From positions 1-46,066 of the forward strand of contig NZ_BHZI01000007.1 in NCBI RefSeq assembly GCF_004305975.1: a stretch of DNA of 46,066 nucleotides, written 5' to 3'. Shown here in pieces: positions 8,354-17,524 of the stretch. Below the pieces are notes generated by a model. The model saw only the letters and a list, made by a program, of their open reading frames with translations, was not told the origin of the DNA and searched no databases. A program made the translations under genes and the position numbers. Source of the stretch: Streptomyces otsuchiensis (GTDB taxonomy: Bacteria; Actinomycetota; Actinomycetes; Streptomycetales; Streptomycetaceae). How positions within the stretch are numbered: the stretch's first letter is position 1; every line of letters begins with the position of its first letter.

Positions 8354-9382
8354 TCAGCGGCGGCGGCGGATGACCCGGCCGATGGCCACGGCCCCGGCGA
8401 CCGCGATGGCGGCGGCGGGCGCCGCCCAACGCAGCGTGGCTCGCGCGGCGTTGGCGCCGCCGGGCGCGGGCTGCGGGGCGTACCGGCCGCGCGGCGGGGC
8501 GTGGTCGACCTCCTCCGCGCTGCGTCCGATCATGGTCCGACGGGCCAGATCGGCCTCGGGGGCGTACGGCGGCTGGGCCTCGACCGGGTCGACGAGGTCG
8601 TCCGCGTCCTCCGGTGTGTGCGGGCCGTCGAGGTGGTCCCGGCCGGGGGAAGCGGGCTCGGCCGGCGCGGAGGGGGCGGCGTCCTCATGGTCTCCGGTCC
8701 CCTGCGGGCGGTCGGCGGCCAGCTCGGCACCGAGGTCCGGCTCGGGGTCGGGGTCGTTCTCCGCGTCCTGCTCGCCGGCGGTCGCGTCGTCCGCCGGGCC
8801 CGCGTCGGTGCCCTCGGCCGTGTCGGTGCCGTCGGTCTCCTCGGTGGCGTCCGACGCGCGTCCGTCCGTGCCGCGCTCGGCCGGGCCGGGGATGCCGGGG
8901 ATGGCCGGCTCGTCGTCGTCCGCCCGGTTGGGGGCGGCCGGCGCGGCGGCGGAGATCTCGCCGACCAGTGCCTCGGTGAAACGATCCAGCAGGCGCCGCG
9001 CGGCGGTCTCCCGCTGCTTGGCGTCCAGTTCCGCGAGCCGCCCCTTCGCCTCCACACTGCCGGTGTACGACAGGGTCGTGCCCGAGCCGTCCTCGACCGG
9101 GCGGGGGACGACGGTCAGCCGCAACCGGACGGTGCCGTTGCCGCGCGCCTCGGTGCCGGCGGCGTCGACCTCCAGCCCCTCACCGCGCCCGGCGAGGGCC
9201 ACGGTGCCGCGATAGGTGATGGTGGAGCCGCCGATCCGCAGCCGCAGCCGGCCGGCGAGAGCGTCCGGGTCGTCACCCGGCTCGACCTGGAATCCGGGGA
9301 CACAGCGGGCGATGCGCTCCTGCTCGGCGAGCGCGGCGCGCACCACGGTGGCCGAGAACGGGACATAGATCTCGTGCTCCAT
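8354..9382 (-). CDS. SRPBCC/CoxG-like domain protein with C-terminal membrane anchor
   Basis: The N-terminal 145 residues (MEHEIYVPFSATVVRAALAEQERIARCVPG onwards in meaning, ending near GEISAAAP) match the carbon monoxide dehydrogenase subunit G-type SRPBCC fold: a domain opening with strand then PVWxxL-like helix, a CVPGF motif, alternating strands, and a C-terminal helix with LLDRFTEALVGEI. Residues 150-310 are an Asp/Glu/Pro/Thr-rich disordered linker. A single transmembrane helix (AAAIAVAGAVAIGRVI) and an RRRR tail end the protein. CoxG domains are linked to membrane recruitment of CO dehydrogenase, but no cox genes are present, so the role here is unknown. It lies 81 bases after the spermidine-synthase-like gene. 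Confidence 0.75.
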   Translation of the reverse strand: MEHEIYVPFSATVVRAALAEQERIARCVPGFQVEPGDDPDALAGRLRLRIGGSTITYRGTVALAGRGEGLEVDAAGTEARGNGTVRLRLTVVPRPVEDGSGTTLSYTGSVEAKGRLAELDAKQRETAARRLLDRFTEALVGEISAAAPAAPNRADDDEPAIPGIPGPAERGTDGRASDATEETDGTDTAEGTDAGPADDATAGEQDAENDPDPEPDLGAELAADRPQGTGDHEDAAPSAPAEPASPGRDHLDGPHTPEDADDLVDPVEAQPPYAPEADLARRTMIGRSAEEVDHAPPRGRYAPQPAPGGANAARATLRWAAPAAAIAVAGAVAIGRVIRRRR

Positions 9383-9463
9383 GGGCGGAGCCTACCCACT
9401 GGGAGTCGTCACACGTGGGGGGCACGGCGCAATTGCCCGGGTCTGTCGCGCATCGCGTCCCGT

Positions 9464-10489
9464 TCAGCAGACGGCGGCGGGCACCACGGCCGGTACGGCG
9501 GCGGCGGACGCGGCGATGGCCGTCCGGTCCGCCTCCTCCGGCCCGGGGTGCGGCGGTTCGGCGGTCGCGTCGGCCTCCGCCTCCTGCACCGTGCGGGTCA
9601 CCGCCTCGTCCAGCGAGCCCCCGAGGGCCATCGCCCCGACCAGCGTGGCGACGACGGCGGCGCTGAACGCCAGCAGCACCGCCCGGGGCCGGCGGCCGAG
9701 ATCACGCCGGAAGAGCCACAGGACCACGGCGCCACCGGCGAAGGCGTTGACCACCCCGATCAGCAGCGAGGCGTTGAGCTGCCCCAGATGCGGCAGCAGG
9801 AGAAAGGGGAAGGCGAGCCCGCCGAGGAGCGCGCCGACGTAGTCGGCTGCGGAGAGGTCGGCGACCGCGCCGCCCGGGTCCTGCCGGCGGATGCGCTGGA
9901 TGAGCGTCATCAGCAGCGGCATCTCCATGCCGATGAGAAAGCCGATGGCGAGCGCGAAGCCGAAGAGCACCGGGCGGATCTCGCCGAACCACAGGTGGGC
10001 GGCGAAGAGCACCATGGTGGAGGTGCCGCCGACGAGGGCGAGCAGCGCCTCGATCAGCCCGAAGCTGAAGGAGGCGCGCCGCCGCATCCGCTTGGCGGCG
10101 AGTGACCCGATGCCCATCGCGAAGACCATGAGGGAGAGGACGACCGAGGTCTGGGTGACGGTGTCGCCCACCAGGTGGTCCGCCACCGCGATCAGCGTCA
10201 GCTCGTAGACCAGCCCGCAGGCGGCGCAGACGAAGACAGCGAGCAGCACGAGGAAGCGGCCCGTGCCGTCGGGGACCGGGAGCCGGCCGGAGAGCGGCGG
10301 TTCCGGGGCGGCGCCACCGCCGCCGGCCGGCTCGGCGCGGTCGGGCCGGGGGACGGACGCGGCACGGGAACGGCCGGACACGGCACGGGAACGGCCGGGT
10401 GCGCCCCCGGCGACCACTCCGGGGCCGCCGGGGGCCAGGCGGCCTATGGTTCCGGAGCCTCCGGCGAGGGCCTCGATGGGGTCGGTCAT
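9464..10489 (-). CDS. spermidine-synthase-like membrane protein lacking the catalytic domain
   Basis: A 341-residue polytopic membrane protein resembling the N-terminal membrane half of actinobacterial membrane-fused polyamine aminopropyltransferases. Recognisable stretches are [41 protein letters not shown], and [17 protein letters not shown]. About seven to eight transmembrane helices lie between residues 65 and 300, followed by an Asp/Ala/Pro-rich tail. The Rossmann-type aminopropyltransferase domain with its Gly-rich decarboxy-SAM motif, usually expected after the helices, is absent: the frame stops, and only 81 bases separate it from the next gene. It may be a natural membrane-only variant or a truncated gene. 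The first 65 residues are a low-complexity cytoplasmic stretch. Confidence 0.72.
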   Translation of the reverse strand: MTDPIEALAGGSGTIGRLAPGGPGVVAGGAPGRSRAVSGRSRAASVPRPDRAEPAGGGGAAPEPPLSGRLPVPDGTGRFLVLLAVFVCAACGLVYELTLIAVADHLVGDTVTQTSVVLSLMVFAMGIGSLAAKRMRRRASFSFGLIEALLALVGGTSTMVLFAAHLWFGEIRPVLFGFALAIGFLIGMEMPLLMTLIQRIRRQDPGGAVADLSAADYVGALLGGLAFPFLLLPHLGQLNASLLIGVVNAFAGGAVVLWLFRRDLGRRPRAVLLAFSAAVVATLVGAMALGGSLDEAVTRTVQEAEADATAEPPHPGPEEADRTAIAASAAAVPAVVPAAVC

Positions 10490-10757
10490 GCCGGGAACGC
10501 TACGTGACCCGCAGCACCGGAAACGTCACCCTCAGGAGTGGAGTTGGGCTTCGGCTCGCACGTGCGGACGGCTGCTGGGGGCTGCCGTGCGGGCCCCTCC
10601 CGGACGCCCCGGCAGGCGGTCGCTCCGAAGCCGCCCACGGAGCGCACAGGGGCCGCCCTGAGCTCTCCCGGGGGGGCCGCGGCCCGCCGGTCCCGGCCAG
10701 ACCGCCCGCCGCCCACCACCGGCCGCCCGCCACCGGCCAGGCGCAGCCCGCCGTCCT

Positions 10758-11444
10758 TCAGCGCAGCGCGGTGTCCACCGCGCCGGTGGCGGCGTTGGCA
10801 CCGGCGCCGGCGACGAGTTCGGCCGCGACGGCCCGGTGGGCCCGGTGGGCCCGGTGGACGCCGTCCTCGCCGTCGACAGCCGTGGCGGGAGTCGCGCCGG
10901 CCGCACGCGCCGAGCACGGGTCCCGTGCCTCCGGTTCGCGTTCGCGTACCGCGACCCGGGTGCGGGTCGCGACCAGGCGGCCCTCCTGCGGGTAGGAGTG
11001 CCAGGTCCGCCAGTGCACCTGGCCCTCGTGGCGGTGTGCCAGCAGGGCGGTGAAGGCGTCCGGGGCGCCGGGGAAGGTGGCGGCCAGCCCGTGGGGGTGG
11101 TCGGCCACCAGGGCCAGCAGTTCCTGGGCCCGGCCGGAGAACGACCCCGGGCTGAGGGTCTCGACCCGGGCGGCGAACTCGTACTCGATGTCGCCGATCC
11201 GCTTGGAGACGCCCAGCGGCAGCGGGGTGCGGCTGCCGGGCATGCAGGCGACGGTCTCCGAGCAGGTGGCGCCGCGGCAGCGGAGCAGCACCTGGTGCGA
11301 GGCGCCGAGGACGCGCAACTGCACCTGTGCCCCGTCCAGTTCGAGGTCGAGCGTGGCCAGGGACGGCTGTGGTTCCCGGCCGAGGGCCCAGGCAAGGTCG
11401 GCGGCCCTGGTGTCGGAGTAGGCGGTATCGATGGTGGTGAGCAT
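10758..11444 (-). CDS. DUF2617 family protein
   Basis: A 228-residue soluble protein beginning MLTTIDTAYSDTRAADLAWALG, which I recognise as the actinobacterial DUF2617 family of unknown function. Conserved-looking segments are LDLELDGAQVQLRVLGASHQV, a Cys-containing segment LLRCRGATCSETVACMPG, and YEFAARVETLSPGSF. The ATG at 11444 was chosen over upstream in-frame extensions because the family starts here and a GGGAGC ribosome site precedes it. It sits upstream of the spermidine-synthase-like gene, a pairing I recall from Streptomyces chromosomes. Residues 185-228 are a low-complexity Ala/Val/Arg tail. Confidence 0.82.
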   Translation of the reverse strand: MLTTIDTAYSDTRAADLAWALGREPQPSLATLDLELDGAQVQLRVLGASHQVLLRCRGATCSETVACMPGSRTPLPLGVSKRIGDIEYEFAARVETLSPGSFSGRAQELLALVADHPHGLAATFPGAPDAFTALLAHRHEGQVHWRTWHSYPQEGRLVATRTRVAVREREPEARDPCSARAAGATPATAVDGEDGVHRAHRAHRAVAAELVAGAGANAATGAVDTALR

Positions 11445-11834
11445 GGGTAAGCTCCCGCATGCACGCAGTGAGAGTGTGGCCCGGGGCTTGCCGGACTCGC
11501 TACTCAACCGAACCACGAAAAGCCTTGCCACTACAGCGTTTTCGCCCAAGTTGCCGGGGTTTCCATCCCCCCGGGGTCAGGGGGGCTCAGATGTTCACCC
11601 CCCGGACGCTCTCCACTCGCCCGGATTGCGAACGACTACGCACGTAGATCGTTACATCACCACCACCGAATGTCCGGTTGCGGAGCTTTTCAACCCCTAT
11701 TTTGGTCACAGCTCAGCCTGCCTTGAGTCTCGTCTGCACAACGGTCATCCGATCGGCCTTGTGAGCACGCTCGGGAGTGACGAAGCTCTCCGAAACTTCA
11801 CACCCGAAGTCATCACAGCGTGGAAGGCCCGAAG
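11445..11834. other. divergent intergenic region, DUF2617 / peptide-binding lipoprotein
   Basis: About 390 bases separate two outward-reading genes and must contain both promoters. The half near the transporter (11660-11800) is clearly less GC-rich than its surroundings, with stretches such as CCCTATTTTGG, as expected for regulatory DNA. I could not settle on a convincing -35/-10 pair, and I see no gene. Confidence 0.55.
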
Positions 11835-13637
11835 ATGACCCGTTTCGGCACGAAGTCGAAGCTGGTCGCAGCCGCGGTGGGTGGGGCTCTTGTCCTCACC
11901 GCATGCGGCAGCGACAACGGCGACGGCAATGGCAGCAGCGACGACGGCGCGCAGAGCGACGGTGGCGGGGGCGGCACCATCACCCTCGGCTACGAGCAGG
12001 AGTGGACGACGTGGAACGCCACCACGTCGGACGGCAACCTGTCCGCCAACTCCGTCGCCACGTACCACGTCACCACCGGTTTCTGGTACTTCGGTGAGGG
12101 TGGCGAGATCACCCCGAACGAGGACTTCGGCAGCTACGAGGTCGTCAACGAGGACCCGCTGACGGTCACGTACACCTTCCACGAGGACGCCGCCTGGTCG
12201 GACGGCACCCCGATCGACTGTGTCGACGCGCTGCTGTGGTGGACGCAGCAGGGTGGCTACCTCGACTGGTCGACCCCGGGCACGGGTGGCATTGAGGACA
12301 CCAAGATGCCCGACTGCAACGCGGGCGACAAGGAATTCACGATCGAGTACCTGACCCCGTACGTGGACTGGGAGGCCGCCGGCCCCGGCCACGGCAACAA
12401 CTCCATCCAGCCCGCGCACGTGGTCGCCGAGCAGGGTGGCCTCGACAGCGCCGACGAGCTGATCGACATCATCAAGGCCGTCGAGTGGGACTACTCCACC
12501 CCGCACAACGCCCGTGAGCACGGCGGCATCGAGGAGGCCGAGGACGCCCTCGCCGAGGCCATCGACTTCTTCAAGACCGGCTGGATCATCGACGGCGCCC
12601 TGCCCGACGAGGCCCTGATCCCCTCCTCCGGCCCGTTCACCGTCGGCTCCTACGACGCCGGCGAGCAGCTGACCCTGGTCCCCAACACCGAGTACTGGGG
12701 CACCCCGGCCGCCGCCGACGAGGTCGTCTTCCGCTACATCGCGCAGGACGCCCAGGCGCAGGCGCTGCAGAACGGCGAGATCGACATCATGGCCCCGCAG
12801 CCGTCGGTCGACCTGAAGAACCAGCTGGAGTCGCTGAGCGGCGTCGAGGTCGAGGTCTACGACCAGTACCTCTACGAGCACGCGACCTTCAACTTCGAGA
12901 GCGGCCCGTTCTCCGAGAGCCTGCCGCTGCGTGAGGCCTTCATGAAGTGCCTGCCGCGCGAGACCCTGGTCGAGAACCTGATCCGCCCGGTCGACCCCGA
13001 GGCCGAGGTCCGCAACTCCGTCGTGGCCCACCCGCTGGACCCGTACTACGACGCTGTCGTCGACGCCTCGCTGCCCGCCGAGTTCGCCGAGCAGGACATC
13101 GACGGCGCCCGCGAGATCCTTGAGGACGAGGACGCGGTCGGCACCGAGATCCGTCTGCGGACGCTGGACAACCCGCGGCGCAACGCCCAGGGCCAGCTGA
13201 TCAAGGACGCCTGTGACGAGGCCGGCTTCGAGGTCGACTTCGAGGCCCACGGCGACTTCTTCGCGCAGGACGGCGCCATGTACACCAACCGCTACGACGT
13301 CGCCATGGCCGGCTGGTCCGGCTCCGCCGTCATCGCCGGCTGGAACTCCACCTACTCCACCCCGGACGAGTGCTCCGCCTCCGGCAAGGGCAACAACAAC
13401 GGCTGCTACTCCAACGCCGACCTGGACGCCCTCCTGGAGCAGGTGCTCGAGGCCGCGGACGAGGACGAGAAGGTCGAGCTGATCAGCGAGATCTCCTCCA
13501 TCCTGTGGTCCGACGGTGTCTCGGTGCCGCTCTTCAACCACCCCGGCATGGCCGCCTGGGCCGATGACGTGCAGAACGTCGTCCCCAACCCGGCGCAGTC
13601 GGACATCGTGTGGAACATGCCGCTCTGGGCGCGGTGA
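11835..13637 (+). CDS. oligopeptide ABC transporter substrate-binding lipoprotein (family 5)
   Basis: The extracellular solute receptor of a peptide importer. The 600-residue precursor begins MTRFGTKSKLVAAAVGG and has a lipoprotein signal ending in the lipobox LTAC (Cys about residue 24), followed by a Gly/Ser/Asp linker. Family 5 (DppA/OppA-type) features are a tyrosine-rich early strand (ITLGYEQEWTTWNA), YTFHEDAAWSDGTPI near residue 115, and SSGPFTVGSYDAGEQLTLVPNTEYW in the central domain. It contacts two permeases and two ATPases encoded next. An ATG with GGAAGG upstream was preferred over the GTG at 11820. Peptide specificity is not readable. Confidence 0.92.
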   Translation: MTRFGTKSKLVAAAVGGALVLTACGSDNGDGNGSSDDGAQSDGGGGGTITLGYEQEWTTWNATTSDGNLSANSVATYHVTTGFWYFGEGGEITPNEDFGSYEVVNEDPLTVTYTFHEDAAWSDGTPIDCVDALLWWTQQGGYLDWSTPGTGGIEDTKMPDCNAGDKEFTIEYLTPYVDWEAAGPGHGNNSIQPAHVVAEQGGLDSADELIDIIKAVEWDYSTPHNAREHGGIEEAEDALAEAIDFFKTGWIIDGALPDEALIPSSGPFTVGSYDAGEQLTLVPNTEYWGTPAAADEVVFRYIAQDAQAQALQNGEIDIMAPQPSVDLKNQLESLSGVEVEVYDQYLYEHATFNFESGPFSESLPLREAFMKCLPRETLVENLIRPVDPEAEVRNSVVAHPLDPYYDAVVDASLPAEFAEQDIDGAREILEDEDAVGTEIRLRTLDNPRRNAQGQLIKDACDEAGFEVDFEAHGDFFAQDGAMYTNRYDVAMAGWSGSAVIAGWNSTYSTPDECSASGKGNNNGCYSNADLDALLEQVLEAADEDEKVELISEISSILWSDGVSVPLFNHPGMAAWADDVQNVVPNPAQSDIVWNMPLWAR

Positions 13638-13716
13638 AACTCCTGAAGTCAGCTGAGTAGTACGGCGGTCGGCCACCGCGTCGCCGCCGCACCGCACGGC
13701 ACATCACGCAATAGCG

Positions 13717-13751
13717 CGGGGCCGGGGGGCCTCACAGACCCCCCGGCCCCG
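13717..13751 (+). terminator. attenuating hairpin between binding protein and permease genes
   Basis: A 13-bp perfect GC stem (13717-13729 with 13739-13751) and a 9-base loop, 80 bases past the binding-protein stop. Inside an otherwise continuous transport operon it probably acts as a partial terminator or 3' mRNA stabiliser, making the binding protein more abundant than the permeases. Confidence 0.65.
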
Positions 13752-13799
13752 TCCGCGTACCAACTTCCTTCTGTCACGGAAACTTCAGGAGTCAGCGCC

Positions 13800-15320
13800 A
13801 TGCTCGTCTTCATCGCGCGGCGGCTCTTCGTCTCGCTATGGGTGTTCCTGGCCGCCACCGCGGTCATGTTCGTCCTGGCCGCCAACGCCAACGACCCGCT
13901 GGAGGAGGCCCGTCAGCTTCCCGACAACGAGCGGGACGCGGCGATGGCGACCATCACCGAGCGGATGAACCTCGACAAACCGGTTCTGATCCGCTATCTG
14001 CTCTGGCTGACCAGTGCGATCACCGGTGACCTCGGTGTCAACCGCCAGGGCCAGGACGTCAACACGATGCTGGGCACCGCGTTCCCGGCCACCATCCAGC
14101 TGCTGACGGCGGCGACGATCCTCGCCATCGTCTTCGGCATCTCCATCGGTGTGATCTCCGCGCTCCGCCAGTACAGCGGGCTGGACCAGACCGTCACCTT
14201 CATCGCCTTCGTCTGCTTCTCGCTGCCGCTGTTCTGGGTCGGCACGCTGCTCAAGCAGTACGGCGCCATCGAGATCAACAACTGGCTGGCCGATCCGACG
14301 TTGTCGGCGATGGTCATCGCGATCCTGTCGATCGTCGTGGGACTCTCCTGCAGCGCCCTGCTGATCACCGACCGCCGCACCCGCTGGACCACCTTCGCGG
14401 TGACGACCGTCGTCATGGCGATCCTGCTGACCGTCCTCTCGGCCACCGGCTGGTTCGCCGAGCCGGGCCTGGGCATCTTCGTGATCGCCCTGACCTCGAT
14501 CGCCGGTGCCGTCGCCTTCACCACCCTGGTCAGCGGCCTGGAGTGGAAGAGCCCGCCGATGCGGGCCGCGCTGAGCGCGGCCGCGATCGGCATCGTCTGC
14601 GCCGTGGTGCTCGCCCCGCTGCTGGACGACCCCAACATCGCCACGCTGCTGGTCCTCACCCTGATCACCGTCGCCGTCTGCGCCGGCCTCGGCTGGTTCT
14701 TCGGCGGCGAGCTGTACCGCCGGCAGGCGATCCCGGCCGCCGTCTTCACCGGCCTGTTCACCGCGGGCGTGATCTTCACCGACCGCGTGATGCAGTCCTT
14801 CGCCGACTACTCGGCGCACAGCCGGATCCGCGGCCGCCCGATCTCCACGATCGGCCCGTCCACCCCGAACTTCGAGGGAACCTTCTGGGAGCACACCCTC
14901 GACTCCGCCGGGCACCTGCTGCTGCCCACCCTGGCCCTGGTGCTGGTCTCCCTGGCGGGCTACACCCGCTACACCCGCGCCAGCATGCTCGAGGTGATGA
15001 ACCAGGACTACGTGCGCACCGCGCGTGCCAAGGGCCTGACCGAGCGGGCGGTGATCACCCGCCACGCGCTGCGCAACGGCATGATCCCCATCACCACGCT
15101 CACCGCCTACGACATCGGCACCCTGATCGGTGGCGCGGTCGTCACCGAGCGGGTGTTCGGCTGGAAGGCGATGGGTGTGCTGCTCTTCGACGGCATCGAG
15201 CAGGGCGACCCCATGCCGATCATGGCGTTCTTCCTGGTGGCAGGCGGCGCGATCGTGATCTTCAACATGATCGCGGACATCGCCTATGCCTTCCTCGACC
15301 CGCGTATCCGGCTGTCCTGA
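13800..15320 (+). CDS. peptide ABC transporter permease (DppB/OppB type) with extra membrane insert
   Basis: First inner-membrane permease of the peptide importer. The N terminus (MLVFIARRLFVSLWVFLAATAVMF) and the C-terminal block with the coupling-helix EAA motif (DYVRTARAKGLTERAVITRHALRNGMIP paraphrased here as residues about 400-428) are typical of the DppB family. At 506 residues it is about 180 longer than the usual 310-330. The extra length lies between about residues 165 and 355 and looks like five or so additional hydrophobic helices (for example LSAMVIAILSIVVGLSC and FAVTTVVMAILLTVLSATGW). It precedes the second permease by 12 bases. Confidence 0.9.
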   Translation: MLVFIARRLFVSLWVFLAATAVMFVLAANANDPLEEARQLPDNERDAAMATITERMNLDKPVLIRYLLWLTSAITGDLGVNRQGQDVNTMLGTAFPATIQLLTAATILAIVFGISIGVISALRQYSGLDQTVTFIAFVCFSLPLFWVGTLLKQYGAIEINNWLADPTLSAMVIAILSIVVGLSCSALLITDRRTRWTTFAVTTVVMAILLTVLSATGWFAEPGLGIFVIALTSIAGAVAFTTLVSGLEWKSPPMRAALSAAAIGIVCAVVLAPLLDDPNIATLLVLTLITVAVCAGLGWFFGGELYRRQAIPAAVFTGLFTAGVIFTDRVMQSFADYSAHSRIRGRPISTIGPSTPNFEGTFWEHTLDSAGHLLLPTLALVLVSLAGYTRYTRASMLEVMNQDYVRTARAKGLTERAVITRHALRNGMIPITTLTAYDIGTLIGGAVVTERVFGWKAMGVLLFDGIEQGDPMPIMAFFLVAGGAIVIFNMIADIAYAFLDPRIRLS

Positions 15321-15332
15321 CAGGAGTTTGAG

Positions 15333-16337
15333 ATGATGCGCAAGAACAAAGCGCAGCCGGCCGGGACCACGCAGACACCCGGTACGGCCGCCGACGCGGC
15401 CCAGGGCATGGACGTCGTCGCACGGACCCAGTTCCAGCTCGTGGTACGCCGGTTCTTCCGGCACAAGGGCGCGCTGGTCGGCATGGTGCTGTTCGGCCTG
15501 ATCCTGGGCCTCGCCTCCACCTCCATCGGCTGGGGGCCCATCCCCGGCTGGTGGGACAAGAACCCGGTCTCCACCGGCGCCGTGGTCGAGGGCGGGCGCC
15601 CGACACTGGGCCTGTGGCCGTCGTTCCTCGGCGGTGGCGGCCTCTCCTGGGGTGAACACCCCTTCGGCCAGGACGACATCGGCCGGGACTACTTCGCGGT
15701 GGTGATGCGCGGCACGCAGGTCTCGCTGACCGTCGCGTTCCTCGTCGGCATCGTCGCCACCGTCATCGGCACCGTCATCGGCGCGGTCGCGGGCTACTTC
15801 CGCGGCTGGACCGAGGCCGTGCTGATGCGCCTCACCGACGTCATGATCACCATCCCGGTGCTGGTCTTCGCCGCCGTGGTCGCCGCCATGGCCGGCCGCA
15901 AGGGCATCGTCTTCCTCGGCATCATGCTGGGCCTGGTCACCTGGACCCAGACGGCCCGCCTGGTGCGCGGTGAGGTCCTCTCGCTGCGGGAGAAGGAGTT
16001 CGTGGAGGCGGCCCGCTCCGTCGGCACCTCCGCGAAGCGGATCATCTTCCGCCACCTGCTGCCGAACGTCGTCGGCATCATCATCGTGTCGGTGACGCTC
16101 GCCATCGCCGCAGCGGTGCTGCTGGAGTCCGCGCTGTCCTTCCTGGGCCTCGGCGTCCAGCCGCCCGACACCTCGCTCGGCAGGCTGATCACCGACTACC
16201 AGACCGCGATGATGACGCGCGCCTGGCTCTTCTACTGGCCAGGTGTCTTCATCATCGGCATCGCGCTGTCGGTCAACTTCATCGGTGACGGCCTGCGCGA
16301 CGCCTTCGACCCCCGACAGAACCGGGTGCGTGACTGA
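15333..16337 (+). CDS. peptide ABC transporter permease (DppC/OppC type)
   Basis: Second permease subunit, 334 residues, normal for the family. A cytoplasmic N terminus is followed by a first helix (ALVGMVLFGLILGLAST), the characteristic HPFGQDDIGRDYFAVVMRG motif near residue 110, and five more helices. The EAA coupling region lies near residue 228 (EFVEAARSVGTSAKRIIFRH). The ATG at 15333 has CAGGAG just upstream. Its stop overlaps the start of the first ATPase gene by one base (TGATG), so translation is coupled. Confidence 0.93.
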   Translation: MMRKNKAQPAGTTQTPGTAADAAQGMDVVARTQFQLVVRRFFRHKGALVGMVLFGLILGLASTSIGWGPIPGWWDKNPVSTGAVVEGGRPTLGLWPSFLGGGGLSWGEHPFGQDDIGRDYFAVVMRGTQVSLTVAFLVGIVATVIGTVIGAVAGYFRGWTEAVLMRLTDVMITIPVLVFAAVVAAMAGRKGIVFLGIMLGLVTWTQTARLVRGEVLSLREKEFVEAARSVGTSAKRIIFRHLLPNVVGIIIVSVTLAIAAAVLLESALSFLGLGVQPPDTSLGRLITDYQTAMMTRAWLFYWPGVFIIGIALSVNFIGDGLRDAFDPRQNRVRD

Positions 16338-17524
16338 TGAGCATCAACCCTCCCCTCAACACCTCGGGGACGCTGAACACCGGTTCCACCGCAGCGGAAC
16401 CGGTGACCGAGGCCGCCGAAGAGGTGCACACCGCCTACACGCTGGCCGACGCCAAGCCGCCGCTCGACGAGGAACTCCTCAAGGTCGAGAACCTCACCGT
16501 GGAGTTCCCCACCGACGACGGCGCCGTCAAGGCGGTGCGCGGAGTCAGCTACACCCTCCACGCCCGCGAAGTCCTGGGCATCGTCGGTGAGTCGGGCTCC
16601 GGCAAGTCCGTGTCGTCCATGGCTCTCATGGGGCTGCTCCCCAAGAGCGCCCGGATCTCGGGCTCGATCACCTACCGCGGCCAGGACCTGCTGTCCATGC
16701 GGCCCGCCCAGCAACGCGCCCTGCGCGGCGAGAAGATCGCGATGATCTTCCAGGACCCGATGACGTCGCTGAACCCGGTGCACAGCGTCGGCGACCAGCT
16801 GGCGGAGGCGGTCCTCGCCCACCACCTGGTGCCGCGCAAGCAGGCGCTCGGCCGGGCCAAGGAGATGCTCGACATGGTCGGCATCCCGCAGGCCGACAAG
16901 CGGCTGCGGGCCTACCCGCACGAGTTCTCCGGCGGTATGCGGCAGCGCGTGATGATCGCCATGGCGATCATCAACAACCCGGACGTGATCATCGCGGACG
17001 AGCCGACCACCGCGCTCGACGTGACCGTCCAGGCGCAGATCCTGGAGAAGCTGCTGGAGGTCAAGGACGCGGTCAACGCCGCGATCCTGATGATCACCCA
17101 CGACCTCGGCGTGATCGCCGGCATGGCGCACAAGACGCTGGTCATGTACGCCGGGAAGTCCGTGGAGGTCGGCGACACCGACCACATCTTCTACGAGCCG
17201 CGGATGCCCTACACCGCCGGCCTGCTGGGCTCCATCCCCTCCCTGGAGGGCGAGACCGACAGCCGGCTGCGGCCGATCACCGGCACTCCCCCGTCGCTGA
17301 TCCACCTGCCGCGGGGCTGCCCGTTCTCCCCGCGCTGCCCGCTGGCGACCGACGTCTGCGAGGAGTCCGAGCCCGATCTCGCCGGAGTCGGCGAGGGACA
17401 CTGGGCCGCCTGCCACCACAGCGACAAGCTGGCGGAGGCGGAGGACCCCACGGCGTTCTTCCGCGCCGACCCCGAGACCGCGCCGCCCGCCGGCGCCGGA
17501 ACCGAAAGTGAGGAGGGGCGATGA
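16337..17524 (+). CDS. peptide ABC transporter ATPase (DppD/OppD type)
   Basis: Cytoplasmic ATPase driving peptide import, 395 residues. Walker A is GESGSGKS near residue 92, the Q-loop lies in [10 protein letters not shown], the signature is FSGGMRQR, Walker B is [12 protein letters not shown], and the switch His is in MITHDLGV. The C-terminal oligopeptide domain includes [14 protein letters not shown] with the Cys residues common in these subunits, followed by a disordered Pro/Ala tail. It overlaps the next gene by four bases (ATGA). Confidence 0.94.
   Translation: MSINPPLNTSGTLNTGSTAAEPVTEAAEEVHTAYTLADAKPPLDEELLKVENLTVEFPTDDGAVKAVRGVSYTLHAREVLGIVGESGSGKSVSSMALMGLLPKSARISGSITYRGQDLLSMRPAQQRALRGEKIAMIFQDPMTSLNPVHSVGDQLAEAVLAHHLVPRKQALGRAKEMLDMVGIPQADKRLRAYPHEFSGGMRQRVMIAMAIINNPDVIIADEPTTALDVTVQAQILEKLLEVKDAVNAAILMITHDLGVIAGMAHKTLVMYAGKSVEVGDTDHIFYEPRMPYTAGLLGSIPSLEGETDSRLRPITGTPPSLIHLPRGCPFSPRCPLATDVCEESEPDLAGVGEGHWAACHHSDKLAEAEDPTAFFRADPETAPPAGAGTESEEGR

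Noticed and set aside
13836-16055. 739-residue frame on the minus strand over the permease genes
   Set aside because: Antisense shadow in GC-rich DNA. Its Asp/Gly/Arg/His repeats have no fold, and the opposite strand encodes clear ABC permeases. The same holds for the long frames at 11745-13697, 26342-28411 and 40561-42819.
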